From: Rhodospirillales bacterium
GTDB lineage: Bacteria > Pseudomonadota > Alphaproteobacteria > Micavibrionales > Micavibrionaceae
DNA length: 64,000 nt
Assembly (NCBI GenBank): GCA_020638155.1
Contig: JACKJB010000001.1
Span: forward strand, 1-64,000
Direction: 5' to 3'
Part shown: one piece after another, positions 32,475-40,830 of the stretch
Numbering within the stretch: position 1 is the stretch's first letter
Layout: each line of letters starts with the position of its first letter
The notes under the pieces: generated by a model
The model's database searches: none
The model's input: only the letters and a program-made list of their open reading frames with translations
Told to the model about the DNA's origin: nothing
Program-made: the position numbers and the translations under genes

Positions 32475-33615
32475 TTGTTTCCTCCCTCAAAATGTCATTG
32501 TGATCTTTTCCTGCTGGCGACCATGCAGCCCGCGCCTCTAAACCGAGGGAATCCCAGCGGCGCAAAATACGTTCGACTAAGGCATTTACGGCGTATTGAT
32601 CTCCCGCGTCGTTCTCAGCAAGTAAAACAGCGGTTTTGCATTCGGAGGGCGGCACCATACCGGGCCGTGCAAGGCTTGGATAAATAGTCGGAAGGTAACG
32701 GTCAGGGTTTAGCGGATGTGGTTCACCGGATTTGTTTTCTCCGGCCCCGGCGAGATTGCCAAGACTTCCTGCCACCCATACCGGCCATTCTGGTTTGGCA
32801 AAAAGAGAGCTTAAACCGTTTTCAATCCCTTCCGAGAAAACCATGGTCGGCGCGGGTGGGCCTAACCGAATTGCACAGCCCCACGGCCTGCCTTTCATTT
32901 TCTTTGCGGGCAGATTTTCGTTCGGCTTGTCTTTATTCTGAATAACAACCTTGCTCCGGCCGTCCGGTTGTAAATAGGTGATATGGACGCCGCGAATAGC
33001 GCCGCCCTTGTCCTGCATGGGCGCAACCATGGCCGGAAACTTGCCTATAAGCGTTGGTTTAGTGCTGTTTTTCCATGTGTGCCAGTAAGGGACTTCCGGC
33101 AAAAAACGCAGCTGGCGCATAACGCCTGCAGGCAGGAGGGCCGGGTCTATAGAACGGCATTTTAAATAGGTTTCAATCACCGTGCCTTGTGCCGGGACAG
33201 AGGATTTATAGAGATCTCGGGCCTTATTGATTTCCTTTAAGTCCGTGGCGGCTTGTTCTGCGTCTGTCAAAGGCCGCGGCGGTGCCTTCTTTTTCAGGAT
33301 TGCAGGACGGCCAGGCGTTTGAATGATGCCGCACATTTCTGCCAGCCGCTGCAAAGCTTCTTTGAATGTGAGATTATCGGTATCCATTAAAAACTGGATC
33401 GCGTCGCCGTTCGCATCACAGGCATAGCAACGGTACCGGTTTGTTTGTGTATTGATATAAAATGAAGGGTTCCGGTCTGGATGAAACGGGCAAAGGCCCT
33501 TGTAATATTTGCCGTGCCGTTTCAAGCCCCCATGGACACGCAGCGCCGCCACATCTTCCAGCCTTACGCGGTCTTTCACTTGCTCTTTCAGGTCAGTGCC
33601 GTACTTATCCTGCAT
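32464..33615 (-). CDS. Phage DNA primase (CHC2 zinc finger plus Toprim)
   Basis: 383 residues. Residues 20-95 form the zinc finger typical of DnaG (HGKYYKGLCPFHPDRNPSFY; YRCYACDANGDAIQFLMDTD). The C-terminal half is a Toprim domain (TMVFSEGIENGLSSLF with the catalytic Glu; TAVLLAENDAGDQYAVNALV with DxD-like acidic residues; DHNDIL). It makes RNA primers for the phage replisome together with the SF3 helicase. GGAGG precedes the ATG. It is the first gene of the minus-strand early operon, directly downstream of the repressor operators. Confidence 0.9.
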   Translation of the reverse strand: MQDKYGTDLKEQVKDRVRLEDVAALRVHGGLKRHGKYYKGLCPFHPDRNPSFYINTQTNRYRCYACDANGDAIQFLMDTDNLTFKEALQRLAEMCGIIQTPGRPAILKKKAPPRPLTDAEQAATDLKEINKARDLYKSSVPAQGTVIETYLKCRSIDPALLPAGVMRQLRFLPEVPYWHTWKNSTKPTLIGKFPAMVAPMQDKGGAIRGVHITYLQPDGRSKVVIQNKDKPNENLPAKKMKGRPWGCAIRLGPPAPTMVFSEGIENGLSSLFAKPEWPVWVAGSLGNLAGAGENKSGEPHPLNPDRYLPTIYPSLARPGMVPPSECKTAVLLAENDAGDQYAVNALVERILRRWDSLGLEARAAWSPAGKDHNDILREETSDN

Positions 33616-33697
33616 AGGCTGGGCCTCCTAACCTATACTTTTGGAAAATAGACGTAAGAACATATTGAGAAATTGACATTAACGTGGTACCCATGAG

Positions 33698-33777
33698 GAA
33701 AATTACGAGAATCAAAACGAATCTGATAAAATCAGAATTACAAAAATCGTAATTTTCTTCAAGGCGGAAAATTACGA
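33698..33777. promoter_or_regulatory. Repressor operator cluster
   Basis: Three identical 11-mers: GAAAATTACGA at 33698-33708 and 33767-33777, and its complement at 33747-33757. The last two form a perfect inverted repeat with a 9-base spacer. They lie between the divergent primase operon and repressor gene. A -10-like GATAAT (33776-33781) overlaps the rightmost copy. Probably the CI-type switch. A related TCGTAATTTTT lies after the repressor near 34697. Confidence 0.75.
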
Positions 33778-33810
33778 TAATAAGAATAGCTTGCAATTAG
33801 GAGTTGCATT

Positions 33811-34593
33811 ATGGTCAAAAAAAGTGCTAAAAATACCCCCTCGAATGGCCGGGAAAGCAAGGCTGGTCGTGAAGTGGGGCACGAATGGATAAAGCATCGC
33901 ATTGATGCTTTGAAAAAAACTCAAAAAGAAGTTGCCCTCGCTCTCGGTATGCCAGCTCCCCGGCTTAGTGAACGAATAAAAGGCAAGGCCAAATTTGAAC
34001 CCGCAGAAATACCGGTGTTGGCCCGCGAATTGAAAATGTCGTTTCCCGTTGTCTTTGCGAAGATAACCGGCATGACGAGTTCGGAAATGAACGATAATTT
34101 GGTAATACTGGAAATTCGCGGAGTAGCAAAAGCGGGAGAATGGAATAAAGCACCGGAATGGCCTGCCTCTGTGTGGGAGTACATTATGGTTGCCAGGAAT
34201 ACCGACTACAGCGAGGTATATGGGCTACGCATAACAGGGGATGATATGGAGGAATACTACCCTCCGGCCCGTTCTACTGTGATGTGCGTTCCTTATGCTC
34301 ATTATAACGAGGAAGTCCGAAACGGGGCGCATGTGATCGTCCAGCGTTCGGATGGAAACGGTCAATATGAAACCACCGTAAAACAGGTGCAAATAGAAGA
34401 CGGGCATATATGGCTCAAACCCTGTTCCAAGAATCCGGCATACAAGCCCATTGAAATGCTGAGAACAGATGGAAGCTCGGACTATTACGGGACAAGCGAT
34501 CTCAAAATAACCGGCGTTGTATTGAATGCCATTATCGACCAAACACCCCCTAAAACCACTGAGAATTGCACGGCTTTACCCACGACCTTGTGA
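33811..34593 (+). CDS. Phage repressor with HTH and S24-like domain (catalytic Ser replaced)
   Basis: 260 residues. Residues 25-75 form the HTH (KTQKEVALALGMPAPRLSER). The C-terminal half is of the LexA/CI S24 type: Ala108-Gly109 in GVAKAGEW matches a cleavage site, and Lys191 in TTVKQV fits the catalytic Lys. At the nucleophile position GDSM is GDDM, with Asp145 in place of Ser. Self-cleavage should therefore fail, and induction may need an antirepressor. TAGGAGTTGC precedes the ATG. No cro-like gene faces it; the operators would control the primase operon directly. Confidence 0.85.
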   Translation: MVKKSAKNTPSNGRESKAGREVGHEWIKHRIDALKKTQKEVALALGMPAPRLSERIKGKAKFEPAEIPVLARELKMSFPVVFAKITGMTSSEMNDNLVILEIRGVAKAGEWNKAPEWPASVWEYIMVARNTDYSEVYGLRITGDDMEEYYPPARSTVMCVPYAHYNEEVRNGAHVIVQRSDGNGQYETTVKQVQIEDGHIWLKPCSKNPAYKPIEMLRTDGSSDYYGTSDLKITGVVLNAIIDQTPPKTTENCTALPTTL

Positions 34594-34635
34594 AAAACAG
34601 ACCTGTTTTTCGCTATCACAAGTTGAAGAAATTAC

Positions 34636-34670
34636 AAAAACCCGGAAAAAAAATAGCCGGGTTTTTTGTT
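34636..34670 (+). terminator. Intrinsic terminator after the repressor gene
   Basis: AAAACCCGG (34637-34645) / CCGGGTTTT (34657-34665) with an A-rich loop and a T run continuing to 34667. Confidence 0.85.
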
Positions 34671-34758
34671 TATTTTTAAAAAAAGTTCTGAATTTCGTAA
34701 TTTTTCTCGCATCCCAGATTTTTAAGAAGCAAAAAAGCTCAAGCAAAGGGGTGCAAAA

Positions 34759-35376
34759 ATGAGCGAGATTTTACGTCCGTGGGTGCAAACCGCGAGTGGG
34801 GGCCGGTTCGATTTAATCGACCCGCGCGCTTCACAAGTTTGTATTAGAGATATTGCCGAGGCATTGGCAAAGACCTGCCGGTTTAACGGCCATACGCAAT
34901 ATTTTTATTCCGTTGCCCAGCATAGCTGTCTGGTTATGGAGCTTCTCACTTCCGTGGACGCTTTGCCTTATGGCCTTTTGCATGACGCGCACGAAGCCTA
35001 CATGGGCGATTTAACAACGCCGGTACGCAACCTCCTTGCGAAAGAAGCCGGTTACGATATTTGGTCAGAAATCAATCAAGACATTGAACGTGTAATCCAT
35101 GAAGCCTTCGGGCTGAAATGGCCTCCCCACCCCACACTAGCCAAGTTGGTGAAGGAGGCTGATCTGGTCGCATTGGCAACCGAAAAACGGGACGTTATGG
35201 CTGACGGCCCGCTTTGGGAAATTCGCCTGCCGCAACCGGATACAAGCCTCCTTCGCCCTTGGTCATGGGTGGAGGCCCACCACAATTTCATCGACCGCTT
35301 TCAGCAAGTCTGCAAAGTCCATCCGTCAATGAAAAACACCACCAACGTCATAACAAAAGGGGATTCAGAACGATGA
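34759..35376 (+). CDS. HD-domain nucleotidase (YfbR-like)
   Basis: 205 residues with HD motifs: YSVAQHSCLVMELL (first His), LLHDAHEAYMGDLTTPVRNL (HD and E), and the later EADLVALATEKRDVM (Asp). YfbR-type enzymes remove phosphate from deoxynucleoside 5'-monophosphates, so it could alter dNTP pools. It opens a tightly overlapping plus-strand operon that leads to the excisionase and integrase. It follows a terminator, so its promoter lies at 34670-34755. Confidence 0.8.
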   Translation: MSEILRPWVQTASGGRFDLIDPRASQVCIRDIAEALAKTCRFNGHTQYFYSVAQHSCLVMELLTSVDALPYGLLHDAHEAYMGDLTTPVRNLLAKEAGYDIWSEINQDIERVIHEAFGLKWPPHPTLAKLVKEADLVALATEKRDVMADGPLWEIRLPQPDTSLLRPWSWVEAHHNFIDRFQQVCKVHPSMKNTTNVITKGDSER

Positions 35377-35822
35377 CAGAGGAAGACATTTCAACCGAGA
35401 AGAAAATCCAGCTCGAACGGGAGCTTTTGATAACGGCTTTTGCCGATGATCGAGAAGACGCCCGATTGCTTAATGCTCGATACGACGCCACAAAAAACAA
35501 CCGGTGGATTAAGGACGATACCGAGATCCTGCCAAACGGCACTTATCGTTATCAGGTGCCTAACATCGAGCATCTGGAAAGTACAAATTATGTGCCTGCG
35601 CCGGTGACGGTTAATCCCATTGCGGCCCTTGCCGAATTAGACCGCCAGGACTTTTTCCAGCTTATGCTTTCCTACGACGGAAAAAATAATCTTTGGCGGG
35701 CGCAAGGAATTTTGAACGCCGCCGAATATGTAGCAACAAAAATTGAACATTCCGACATTTCCCAAGCTGTTGCGCGCGCCATTATGAGCGCCGTTTGTAT
35801 GAAGCGGGCATTTGGAGGATAG
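35373..35822 (+). CDS. Hypothetical phage protein
   Basis: 149 residues. The start at 35373 is set by an ATGA overlap with the preceding stop. Charged N-terminal helices (TEEDISTEKKIQLERELLIT) and a helical C-terminus (QAVARAIMSAVCMKRAFGG). No recognised domain. Co-transcribed with the HD nucleotidase. Confidence 0.65.
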   Translation: MTEEDISTEKKIQLERELLITAFADDREDARLLNARYDATKNNRWIKDDTEILPNGTYRYQVPNIEHLESTNYVPAPVTVNPIAALAELDRQDFFQLMLSYDGKNNLWRAQGILNAAEYVATKIEHSDISQAVARAIMSAVCMKRAFGG

Positions 35823-35826
35823 GGCA

Positions 35827-36039
35827 ATGAACACCTCCGCAAAAAACTGGCGCATAGAGGCTGAAATTCATATCCGGGCGGATAGCTGGGATGATTTGGC
35901 CGACATGATCGACGCGGCAGAAAAGGAAGTCCGCGACGCCAAAGAAGCCGATGAAAATTTCTATTGGACAAACGGCACAGAGGGCGCGGAGGCCGAGGTT
36001 TCTATCAAAAGGGAGGTGCGCCATGACGGAGCAACCTAG
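35827..36039 (+). CDS. Small acidic hypothetical protein
   Basis: 70 residues from the ATG at 35827, preceded by GGAGGATAGGGCA. Acidic helix SWDDLADMIDAAEKEVRDAK. No known domain. It overlaps the next gene. Confidence 0.6.
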   Translation: MNTSAKNWRIEAEIHIRADSWDDLADMIDAAEKEVRDAKEADENFYWTNGTEGAEAEVSIKREVRHDGAT

Positions 36040-36232
36040 CCAGGAAGAGTTAAGCGCCGGAGTTTCAGTTACCGCTGCCGATCTAAACATGCTGATGAAA
36101 AATGCTGTCGGCGCAGGCCTCAGAGTTTGGCTGGAAACCCGGAGCGAATACGGCCCCGCCGGGCCTTACCCTCAAATAGAGGCCAGAGTTTACAAATCGC
36201 CAGCCGGAATACAGGGGAGTAAAGCACCATGA
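36023..36232 (+). CDS. Small hypothetical protein
   Basis: 69 residues. The ATG at 36023 has GGGAGG six bases upstream and overlaps the preceding gene by 17 bases. TAADLNMLMKNAVGAGLRVW suggests a helix; the C-terminus is Pro/Gly-rich. Function unknown. Confidence 0.6.
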   Translation: MTEQPSQEELSAGVSVTAADLNMLMKNAVGAGLRVWLETRSEYGPAGPYPQIEARVYKSPAGIQGSKAP

Positions 36233-36489
36233 TGAAAAGCCCAAAACATGCAGACCATTTTGAAATAAACAACATGGGCGCAGTAAAGCTTTTGACCCGC
36301 TGGCTGAGAAGTCGCCGCGTTGCAAACACAAACCGCGACAAGAGAGGGCGAATATGCTGCTTCACAAAAGAAGGCGAATACGCGGGAAAAATAATATTCC
36401 GCAATCAGGCGCTCACAGGACGCGCCCTTACAGAAATTGGAAAACATCAAAAGAAATTACAGGAGTTAAACAATGCAGATTTTTATTGA
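36229..36489 (+). CDS. Small basic hypothetical protein
   Basis: 86 residues, ATGA-coupled to the preceding stop. Basic (LLTRWLRSRRVANTNRDKRG) with ICCFTKEGEYAG; it may bind nucleic acid. No family recognised. Confidence 0.55.
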   Translation: MMKSPKHADHFEINNMGAVKLLTRWLRSRRVANTNRDKRGRICCFTKEGEYAGKIIFRNQALTGRALTEIGKHQKKLQELNNADFY

Positions 36490-36883
36490 ACAGTTTTATA
36501 TCGGCCTTGCGTGGTTCGCCGCGTTTGCATCCGGTGTTTTTACCCTTTGGCTTTTAGGCAATGTGTGGGAGAAAACACGATCTCGGGCCAGGCGGATTGC
36601 TTTTTTTAAACCCGCACCCGGCGACAATCCGGTACATAAATTTGTCTGCGATTGGTGCGACCGCATCCCGAATGCAAGGATTTATGCAAGTGATCTTTAC
36701 GACGCTTACCGGCTTTGGTGTCAGGATAATGATATTGAACCCACCGGGCGCGCAGCTTTCGGACGCCAACTGTCGGAAATGAAGCTTGAAAGGGAGGTGG
36801 GCCGCTACTCTGTCTATCTTGACCTTGAGCTAAATTCCAAGGCGCACCGGCGCATTGCCCTTGAAAAGAAAACCAGCCGTTAA
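36473..36883 (+). CDS. Membrane-anchored protein with D5-type winged-helix C-terminal domain
   Basis: 136 residues. Residues 5-30 form a membrane helix (YIGLAWFAAFASGVFTLWLL). Residues 60-125 (SDLYDAYRLWCQDNDIEPTG; FGRQLSEMKLERE; YSVYLDLELNSKAHRRI) match the C-terminal winged-helix domain of the prophage's own SF3 helicase (29608-31281). This is a detached paralogous domain placed on a membrane anchor. It overlaps the preceding gene by 17 bases. Role unknown; it could tether or modulate the replisome. Confidence 0.65.
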   Translation: MQIFIEQFYIGLAWFAAFASGVFTLWLLGNVWEKTRSRARRIAFFKPAPGDNPVHKFVCDWCDRIPNARIYASDLYDAYRLWCQDNDIEPTGRAAFGRQLSEMKLEREVGRYSVYLDLELNSKAHRRIALEKKTSR

Positions 36884-36903
36884 TCCCCAAGAAATGAGCG
36901 ATT

Positions 36904-37197
36904 ATGGACGACTTTCCCAAAGCATATTTGGGCGAGGAAGACCGCGGCGTAACCATCAAGGAAGCCTGCGAAATCCTTGGCTATTCCCGCTGGACTATCG
37001 AGCGAATGATTAAGCGCGGCGAGTTAATAGCCTATGGAAAAAACAAGAAAAAGAGGATTCATCTTTCATCAATTACCCAGTATCGGAGTGGCTCCAGAGC
37101 CGTTGCTGACCGCGAGATAGAGGCGGGAAGGGAAATCAAACGGGTTTCCAAACGGCATAAAAAAGCACTCAAACAACTGGAGGAATTATTGAAATGA
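36904..37197 (+). CDS. Excisionase / MerR-type HTH protein
   Basis: 97 residues. VTIKEACEILGYSRWTIERM then IKRGELIAYGKNKKKRIHLS is the HTH_17/MerR wing layout of excisionases. The basic C-terminal helix follows. It overlaps the integrase start by 4 bases (ATGA), which supports an Xis role in prophage excision. Confidence 0.75.
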   Translation: MDDFPKAYLGEEDRGVTIKEACEILGYSRWTIERMIKRGELIAYGKNKKKRIHLSSITQYRSGSRAVADREIEAGREIKRVSKRHKKALKQLEELLK

Positions 37198-38513
37198 GCA
37201 TCTATTGGTATGAAAAAAGAAGTAAATGGTGTTACGCCTTTAATGTAAACAAACAAAGATACACTGGCTATTGCGATCACCCCACAACCGGGGAACACGC
37301 CAAAAATAAAACAGAGGCCAGGAAAATAGAAAATCTGATTAAGGCCGAGGTTCAGAAAAAACTTGAAAACCCTGAGGAAGCCGAACCGTTACCAAAAGTC
37401 GGTTTTACTCTCGCGGAACCCTTATCTTATTATTTAAAAAAACTGGAAGACAAAGCCTGCTTTGCAAGCGCGCGATCTTATACGGATGAGCTTTTAACAT
37501 TCTTCGGAGGTGAAACGCCGATGGAAGATGTTGAAGACCGCATCGACGAATATATTGCATATTCAAAAAAGCAAAAGGTCAGATTTTGGGCGGGCAGGGA
37601 TGAAAACGGAAATGACATTTTTAAGGAAAGAGATAAATTCCGCAGCCCTAAAACCATCAATGAATATTTGGCCCACTTGCAACGGTCTTATAAAGTTTTC
37701 AAAAAAGGGCAAAAGAAGGACATTAGAAAATATGTTCCTGCCCCGCCAGAGTATGACCCTTTGGAAACAGAAAAACGTATTCCGACGCCCATACCTCGAA
37801 ATGTGGCGGATCGTTTTCTTGAGGCTTTCGATGAAAGCTTACACGCGCATACGCGGCTGGCATATATTCTTTGTGAGCATACAGGAATGCGGGCGCGCGA
37901 GAGCGTTCAAATCAGGGAACGGCAATACCATGAAACTGAAAGACGCATCATGCTTACGCCCGATCAAACAAAAAGCAAAGCGGGCCGGATGCTGCCTGTC
38001 AATGACGTAGCCCACAAGGCCCTCATGGAGTGCCGGAAAATAGGCGATTATCTTTGGGAGCTTTTGCAGGAGTACCCGCATTTAGCAAAAGAATACGCCG
38101 AGAAATACAAGATTCAGAGCCGCGAGGATATGCCCTTTATTTTGTATAGAAAGAACGGAACCGGCGTACCCCGGCCTTTAAAGCATATTACCACGAGCGC
38201 ATGGAAAACCGTTAAGAAAGCCGTTGGTGCAAATTACCGCTGGCATGATACCCGCGCGGCATTTTGTAGCGAAGCACTAGGCGCTAGTGGCGATATTTCT
38301 GCGGTTCAACAGATTGCAGGCCACCAAGATATAACGACCACCCAACGGTATTTATTGGCCTCTGACGCGCGTTTAAAGCGGGCGGTAAATGACCTTGCTA
38401 TTGCCCGGCCTACGGAAGTTCCCACCAAGTGTCTAACAAAAGTGTCTAACAAGGTTGAAGCTGCGCTCCAACAGAAGGCGCAAACCGTTGAAAACTCTAG
38501 GGTTTCTGCTTAA
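37194..38513 (+). CDS. Prophage tyrosine integrase
   Basis: 439 residues. The catalytic domain shows HTGMRARES (Arg I), WHDTRAAFC (HxxR), GHQDITTTQRYL (His/Tyr nucleophile). The N-terminal arm-binding and core-binding domains are complete. It lies directly next to the 49-bp tRNA-derived repeat at 38535, which is therefore its probable attachment site. Confidence 0.9.
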   Translation: MSIYWYEKRSKWCYAFNVNKQRYTGYCDHPTTGEHAKNKTEARKIENLIKAEVQKKLENPEEAEPLPKVGFTLAEPLSYYLKKLEDKACFASARSYTDELLTFFGGETPMEDVEDRIDEYIAYSKKQKVRFWAGRDENGNDIFKERDKFRSPKTINEYLAHLQRSYKVFKKGQKKDIRKYVPAPPEYDPLETEKRIPTPIPRNVADRFLEAFDESLHAHTRLAYILCEHTGMRARESVQIRERQYHETERRIMLTPDQTKSKAGRMLPVNDVAHKALMECRKIGDYLWELLQEYPHLAKEYAEKYKIQSREDMPFILYRKNGTGVPRPLKHITTSAWKTVKKAVGANYRWHDTRAAFCSEALGASGDISAVQQIAGHQDITTTQRYLLASDARLKRAVNDLAIARPTEVPTKCLTKVSNKVEAALQQKAQTVENSRVSA

Positions 38514-38534
38514 TAACCTCCCCACAAGCTTTTT

Positions 38535-38583
38535 GCTCATAACCTGAAGGTCGTAGGTTCAAATCCTACTCCCGCAACCAATT
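38535..38583 (+). repeat. attachment-site repeat, copy 1: 3' half of tRNA-Met
   Basis: 49 bases from the anticodon arm (GCTCATAACC, CAU anticodon) through the T arm and acceptor stem to the encoded CCA, plus ATT. Identical to 50629-50677. The 5' half of the tRNA is absent, so this is an att remnant, not a functional tRNA. It is the junction between the prophage and the mobilizable island. Confidence 0.9.
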
Positions 38584-38631
38584 AAATCAATGACTTAGCA
38601 ACACTTCTTTAACCATAGCACTGTAAAATTT

Positions 38632-38652
38632 ACTTACACACGACTTACACAC
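38632..38652 (+). repeat. Integrase arm-type site pair, left end of island
   Basis: Two copies of ACTTACACAC (38632-38641 and 38643-38652) just inside the left repeat. The same 10-mer occurs twice at 50548-50569 just inside the right repeat. Position and repetition fit arm-binding sites of the island integrase. Confidence 0.6.
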
Positions 38653-38690
38653 TTTCGCACAACAGTCGCACAAAGTAAGGAAATTTTGTT

Positions 38691-39968
38691 ATGGAGATTC
38701 AACAAACCCCAGATAAGCATCCGGTTCTAGGTGGCAAAGCTTACGTTTATAAACGTAAGCGCAGTAATTACTGGCAATGCGCCACCTATCTGCGCGGTTA
38801 TAACTACCGCGCCTCGACAAAAGAATCATACCTGCATGAGGCCATAAACTATGCAGAGGAGTGGTATATCAATTTGCGCGGTCAGGCGAGTGTAGGCGTC
38901 CTAGAGCCGCCCGCGCAGAAACAGGAAAAAGAAATAACCTTCCGCGAAGTAGCGGACAAATTCATCGAAGAATATTCTGTTATCACAGAAGGCCAGCGCA
39001 GCCCCGCATGGATAGAAGGTCATGCGAGTCGGTTGCGCGTTCATCTTCTGCCCTTTCTTGGTGATTTACCGATTTCAAAAGTGACAGGCGGTAAAGTTCA
39101 GGAGTACAGGGTTTTTCGCATGACCCCACAGAAAAAGAAAAACCCCAATGCCAAAGACAACAGGCCATTTAAAGAAGGCGCTGTTCCGGCGCAAAAGACT
39201 CTGCACAACGAAATTGTGACATTGCGACAGGTTCTAAAGACAGCCGCTAGGCATGGCTGGATTGAATCCGTGCCGGATTTATCAGCCCCTTACAGACGGT
39301 CGGGGAAAGTTTCTCACCGTCCTTGGTTTTCGCCAGCGGAATACCAGCAGCTTTATAAGGCCACACGGAAATATAAAAAGGAGGCTCTACCGCATTTAAC
39401 ATGGGCAGCGGAGCAGCTCCATGATTACGTTCTTTTCATGGGTAATACAGGACTTCGCCCAGATGAGGCGAAGAATTTGCAGCATCGAGATATAGAGATT
39501 GTCGAAGATGCAGCAACAGGTGAAAGAATCCTTGTAATCGAAGTGCGCGGCAAGCGCGGCGTTGGCTATTGTAAAAGTACAGCGGGGGCGGTGCGCCCGT
39601 ATGAGCGGCTTTTAGGAAGAGCCAAAAAGAAAAAAGACAAAGACGGAAACCCCGTTTATCCGCAGTTGTCGGATAAGGTGTTTCCGGGCAGTCATGTAAA
39701 GATGTTTCAGAACATCCTTGAGCGGGAGGGCTTGAGGCTCGACCGCGACGGCAAAGCAAGAACGTCGTATAGCTTACGACATACCTATATCTGTATGCGC
39801 CTATTGGAAGGCGCGGATATTTACCAGATCGCCAAGAACTGCCGGACGAGTGTTGAAATGATCGAAAAGCACTATGCGGCACACCTGAAAAATACGCTGG
39901 ACGCTTCCGCTATTAACGTGCGGAAGACGGGTTATTCACAGGCTAAAAATGATAGGGAAAAACACTGA
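38691..39968 (+). CDS. Island tyrosine integrase
   Basis: 425 residues. SAM-like N-terminal domain (FREVADKFIEEYSVIT) and catalytic domain with NTGLRPDEAKNLQ (Arg I), SLRHTYICMRL (HxxR region) and EKHYAAHL (Tyr nucleophile). It reads inward from the left repeat. It is distinct from the prophage integrase next to it, yet both appear to use the same tRNA. Confidence 0.9.
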   Translation: MEIQQTPDKHPVLGGKAYVYKRKRSNYWQCATYLRGYNYRASTKESYLHEAINYAEEWYINLRGQASVGVLEPPAQKQEKEITFREVADKFIEEYSVITEGQRSPAWIEGHASRLRVHLLPFLGDLPISKVTGGKVQEYRVFRMTPQKKKNPNAKDNRPFKEGAVPAQKTLHNEIVTLRQVLKTAARHGWIESVPDLSAPYRRSGKVSHRPWFSPAEYQQLYKATRKYKKEALPHLTWAAEQLHDYVLFMGNTGLRPDEAKNLQHRDIEIVEDAATGERILVIEVRGKRGVGYCKSTAGAVRPYERLLGRAKKKKDKDGNPVYPQLSDKVFPGSHVKMFQNILEREGLRLDRDGKARTSYSLRHTYICMRLLEGADIYQIAKNCRTSVEMIEKHYAAHLKNTLDASAINVRKTGYSQAKNDREKH

Positions 39969-40410
39969 ATATCAGTCAGGGAAGAAGGGTAACTTGCAGT
40001 GCCGTTGTCTATACTCTCTTATTGAGTTAGTTTTTTCATAGATTAGTCTTGATTTCGGAATGGCTCAGTCGTTCAGATCCTGCATTCTTCATTAATGCCC
40101 ACATTTATTAAAGAGTGTTTCCCTTTTTGTAAAATATGTTATTGAATGGACATACATCTTTGCTCGAAAAGCAAGGATCGGAATCTTTTGGGATTCTGGA
40201 TATAGTGACGGGGCGTAGTATCCCCAGCAGACATACTTGGGCCTGTATTCACAACGCAAGGCCCTCTCTACCGCTATGGTCGAGAGGGTGGCGGAATACA
40301 ATAGCGCGAAAGCGTAAATACGCTGCGCACCGGTTTGCTGGTGTTACTAACCTCTCGGCTGCCAAGCGCAGCATCGCCCCGCCATTAAGCTATACATTAC
40401 AGGGGCTATT
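39969..40410. other. Intergenic region with a cluster of hairpins
   Basis: 442 bases without a convincing gene. The right part holds four consecutive hairpins: CCCTCTC/GAGAGGG (40262-40288), AGCGT/ACGCT within GCGC/GCGC (40304-40328), CACC/GGTG (40328-40343), GCTGC/GCAGC (40358-40372). They end 38 bases before the XRE gene. It may be a structured leader, small RNA or replication site. The left part (39969-40260) shows nothing clear. Confidence 0.4.
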
Positions 40411-40782
40411 ATGAGAACAAGTACAAAAGAACAACGCAGAAAAATTGACGCGCTGGTTGGCAAGAAATTACGTCATATCCGCAATCTACGAGGACTTAGC
40501 CAAGAAAATCTGGCGGCACAAATAGGGCTGACTTTTCAGCAACTACAAAAATATGAAAACGGCACAAACCGCATATCAGCCTCTGTTCTCTACGAATTTT
40601 CCAATATTCTACAAGTCCCTATAAGTTTCTTTTTTGAAGGTCTGGAAGACCAGAATACAAAATCAGAAAAAATGCTTAACAAAAAACATTATAACCTGAT
40701 CCGCCTCTACGATGCTGCTCCTGAAGACTTACAAAGGGATTTTCTAAAGATTTTAAAAACGATGTGCGATAAAAAAGTATGA
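40411..40782 (+). CDS. XRE-family transcriptional regulator
   Basis: 123 residues. HTH at residues 18-72: LRHIRNLRGLSQENLAAQIG, LTFQQLQKYENGTNRIS, then VLYEFSNILQVPISFFFEG. The C-terminal 45 residues are helical. Layout is like small regulators common in Rhizobiales and Rhodospirillales. Probably controls the island or the neighbouring response regulator. Confidence 0.85.
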   Translation: MRTSTKEQRRKIDALVGKKLRHIRNLRGLSQENLAAQIGLTFQQLQKYENGTNRISASVLYEFSNILQVPISFFFEGLEDQNTKSEKMLNKKHYNLIRLYDAAPEDLQRDFLKILKTMCDKKV

Positions 40783-40830
40783 TAAACAACTACTTGTATC
40801 GGCAAGTAGCGTAAAGCAATATAAAAGAAA

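Larger units (their letters stand above)
2325..38583. mobile_element. Siphovirus-like prophage (left boundary uncertain)
   Basis: Contiguous phage gene order: lysis, tail fibres, tail tip, tape measure, tail tube, head, terminase, DNA modification, replication, repressor, excisionase, integrase. The right edge is placed at the tRNA-Met-derived repeat (38535-38583) directly behind the integrase gene. The left edge is set at the last recognisable phage gene only. No matching repeat or intact tRNA lies between 1 and 2325, so the element may extend left beyond the window or may have been rearranged. All main structural modules are present and intact, so it could be inducible. Confidence 0.9.

Noticed and set aside
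33605..33796. Small minus-strand frame between primase and repressor
   Set aside because: It covers the operator repeats, is AT-driven hydrophobic, and lacks a ribosome site.
38535..38583. A complete tRNA-Met gene
   Set aside because: Only the anticodon arm through CCA is present; the D arm and 5' acceptor strand are missing here and at 50629-50677.
40092..40414. Frames on both strands in the gap after the island integrase
   Set aside because: They overlap hairpins, lack ribosome sites and show no protein-like pattern.
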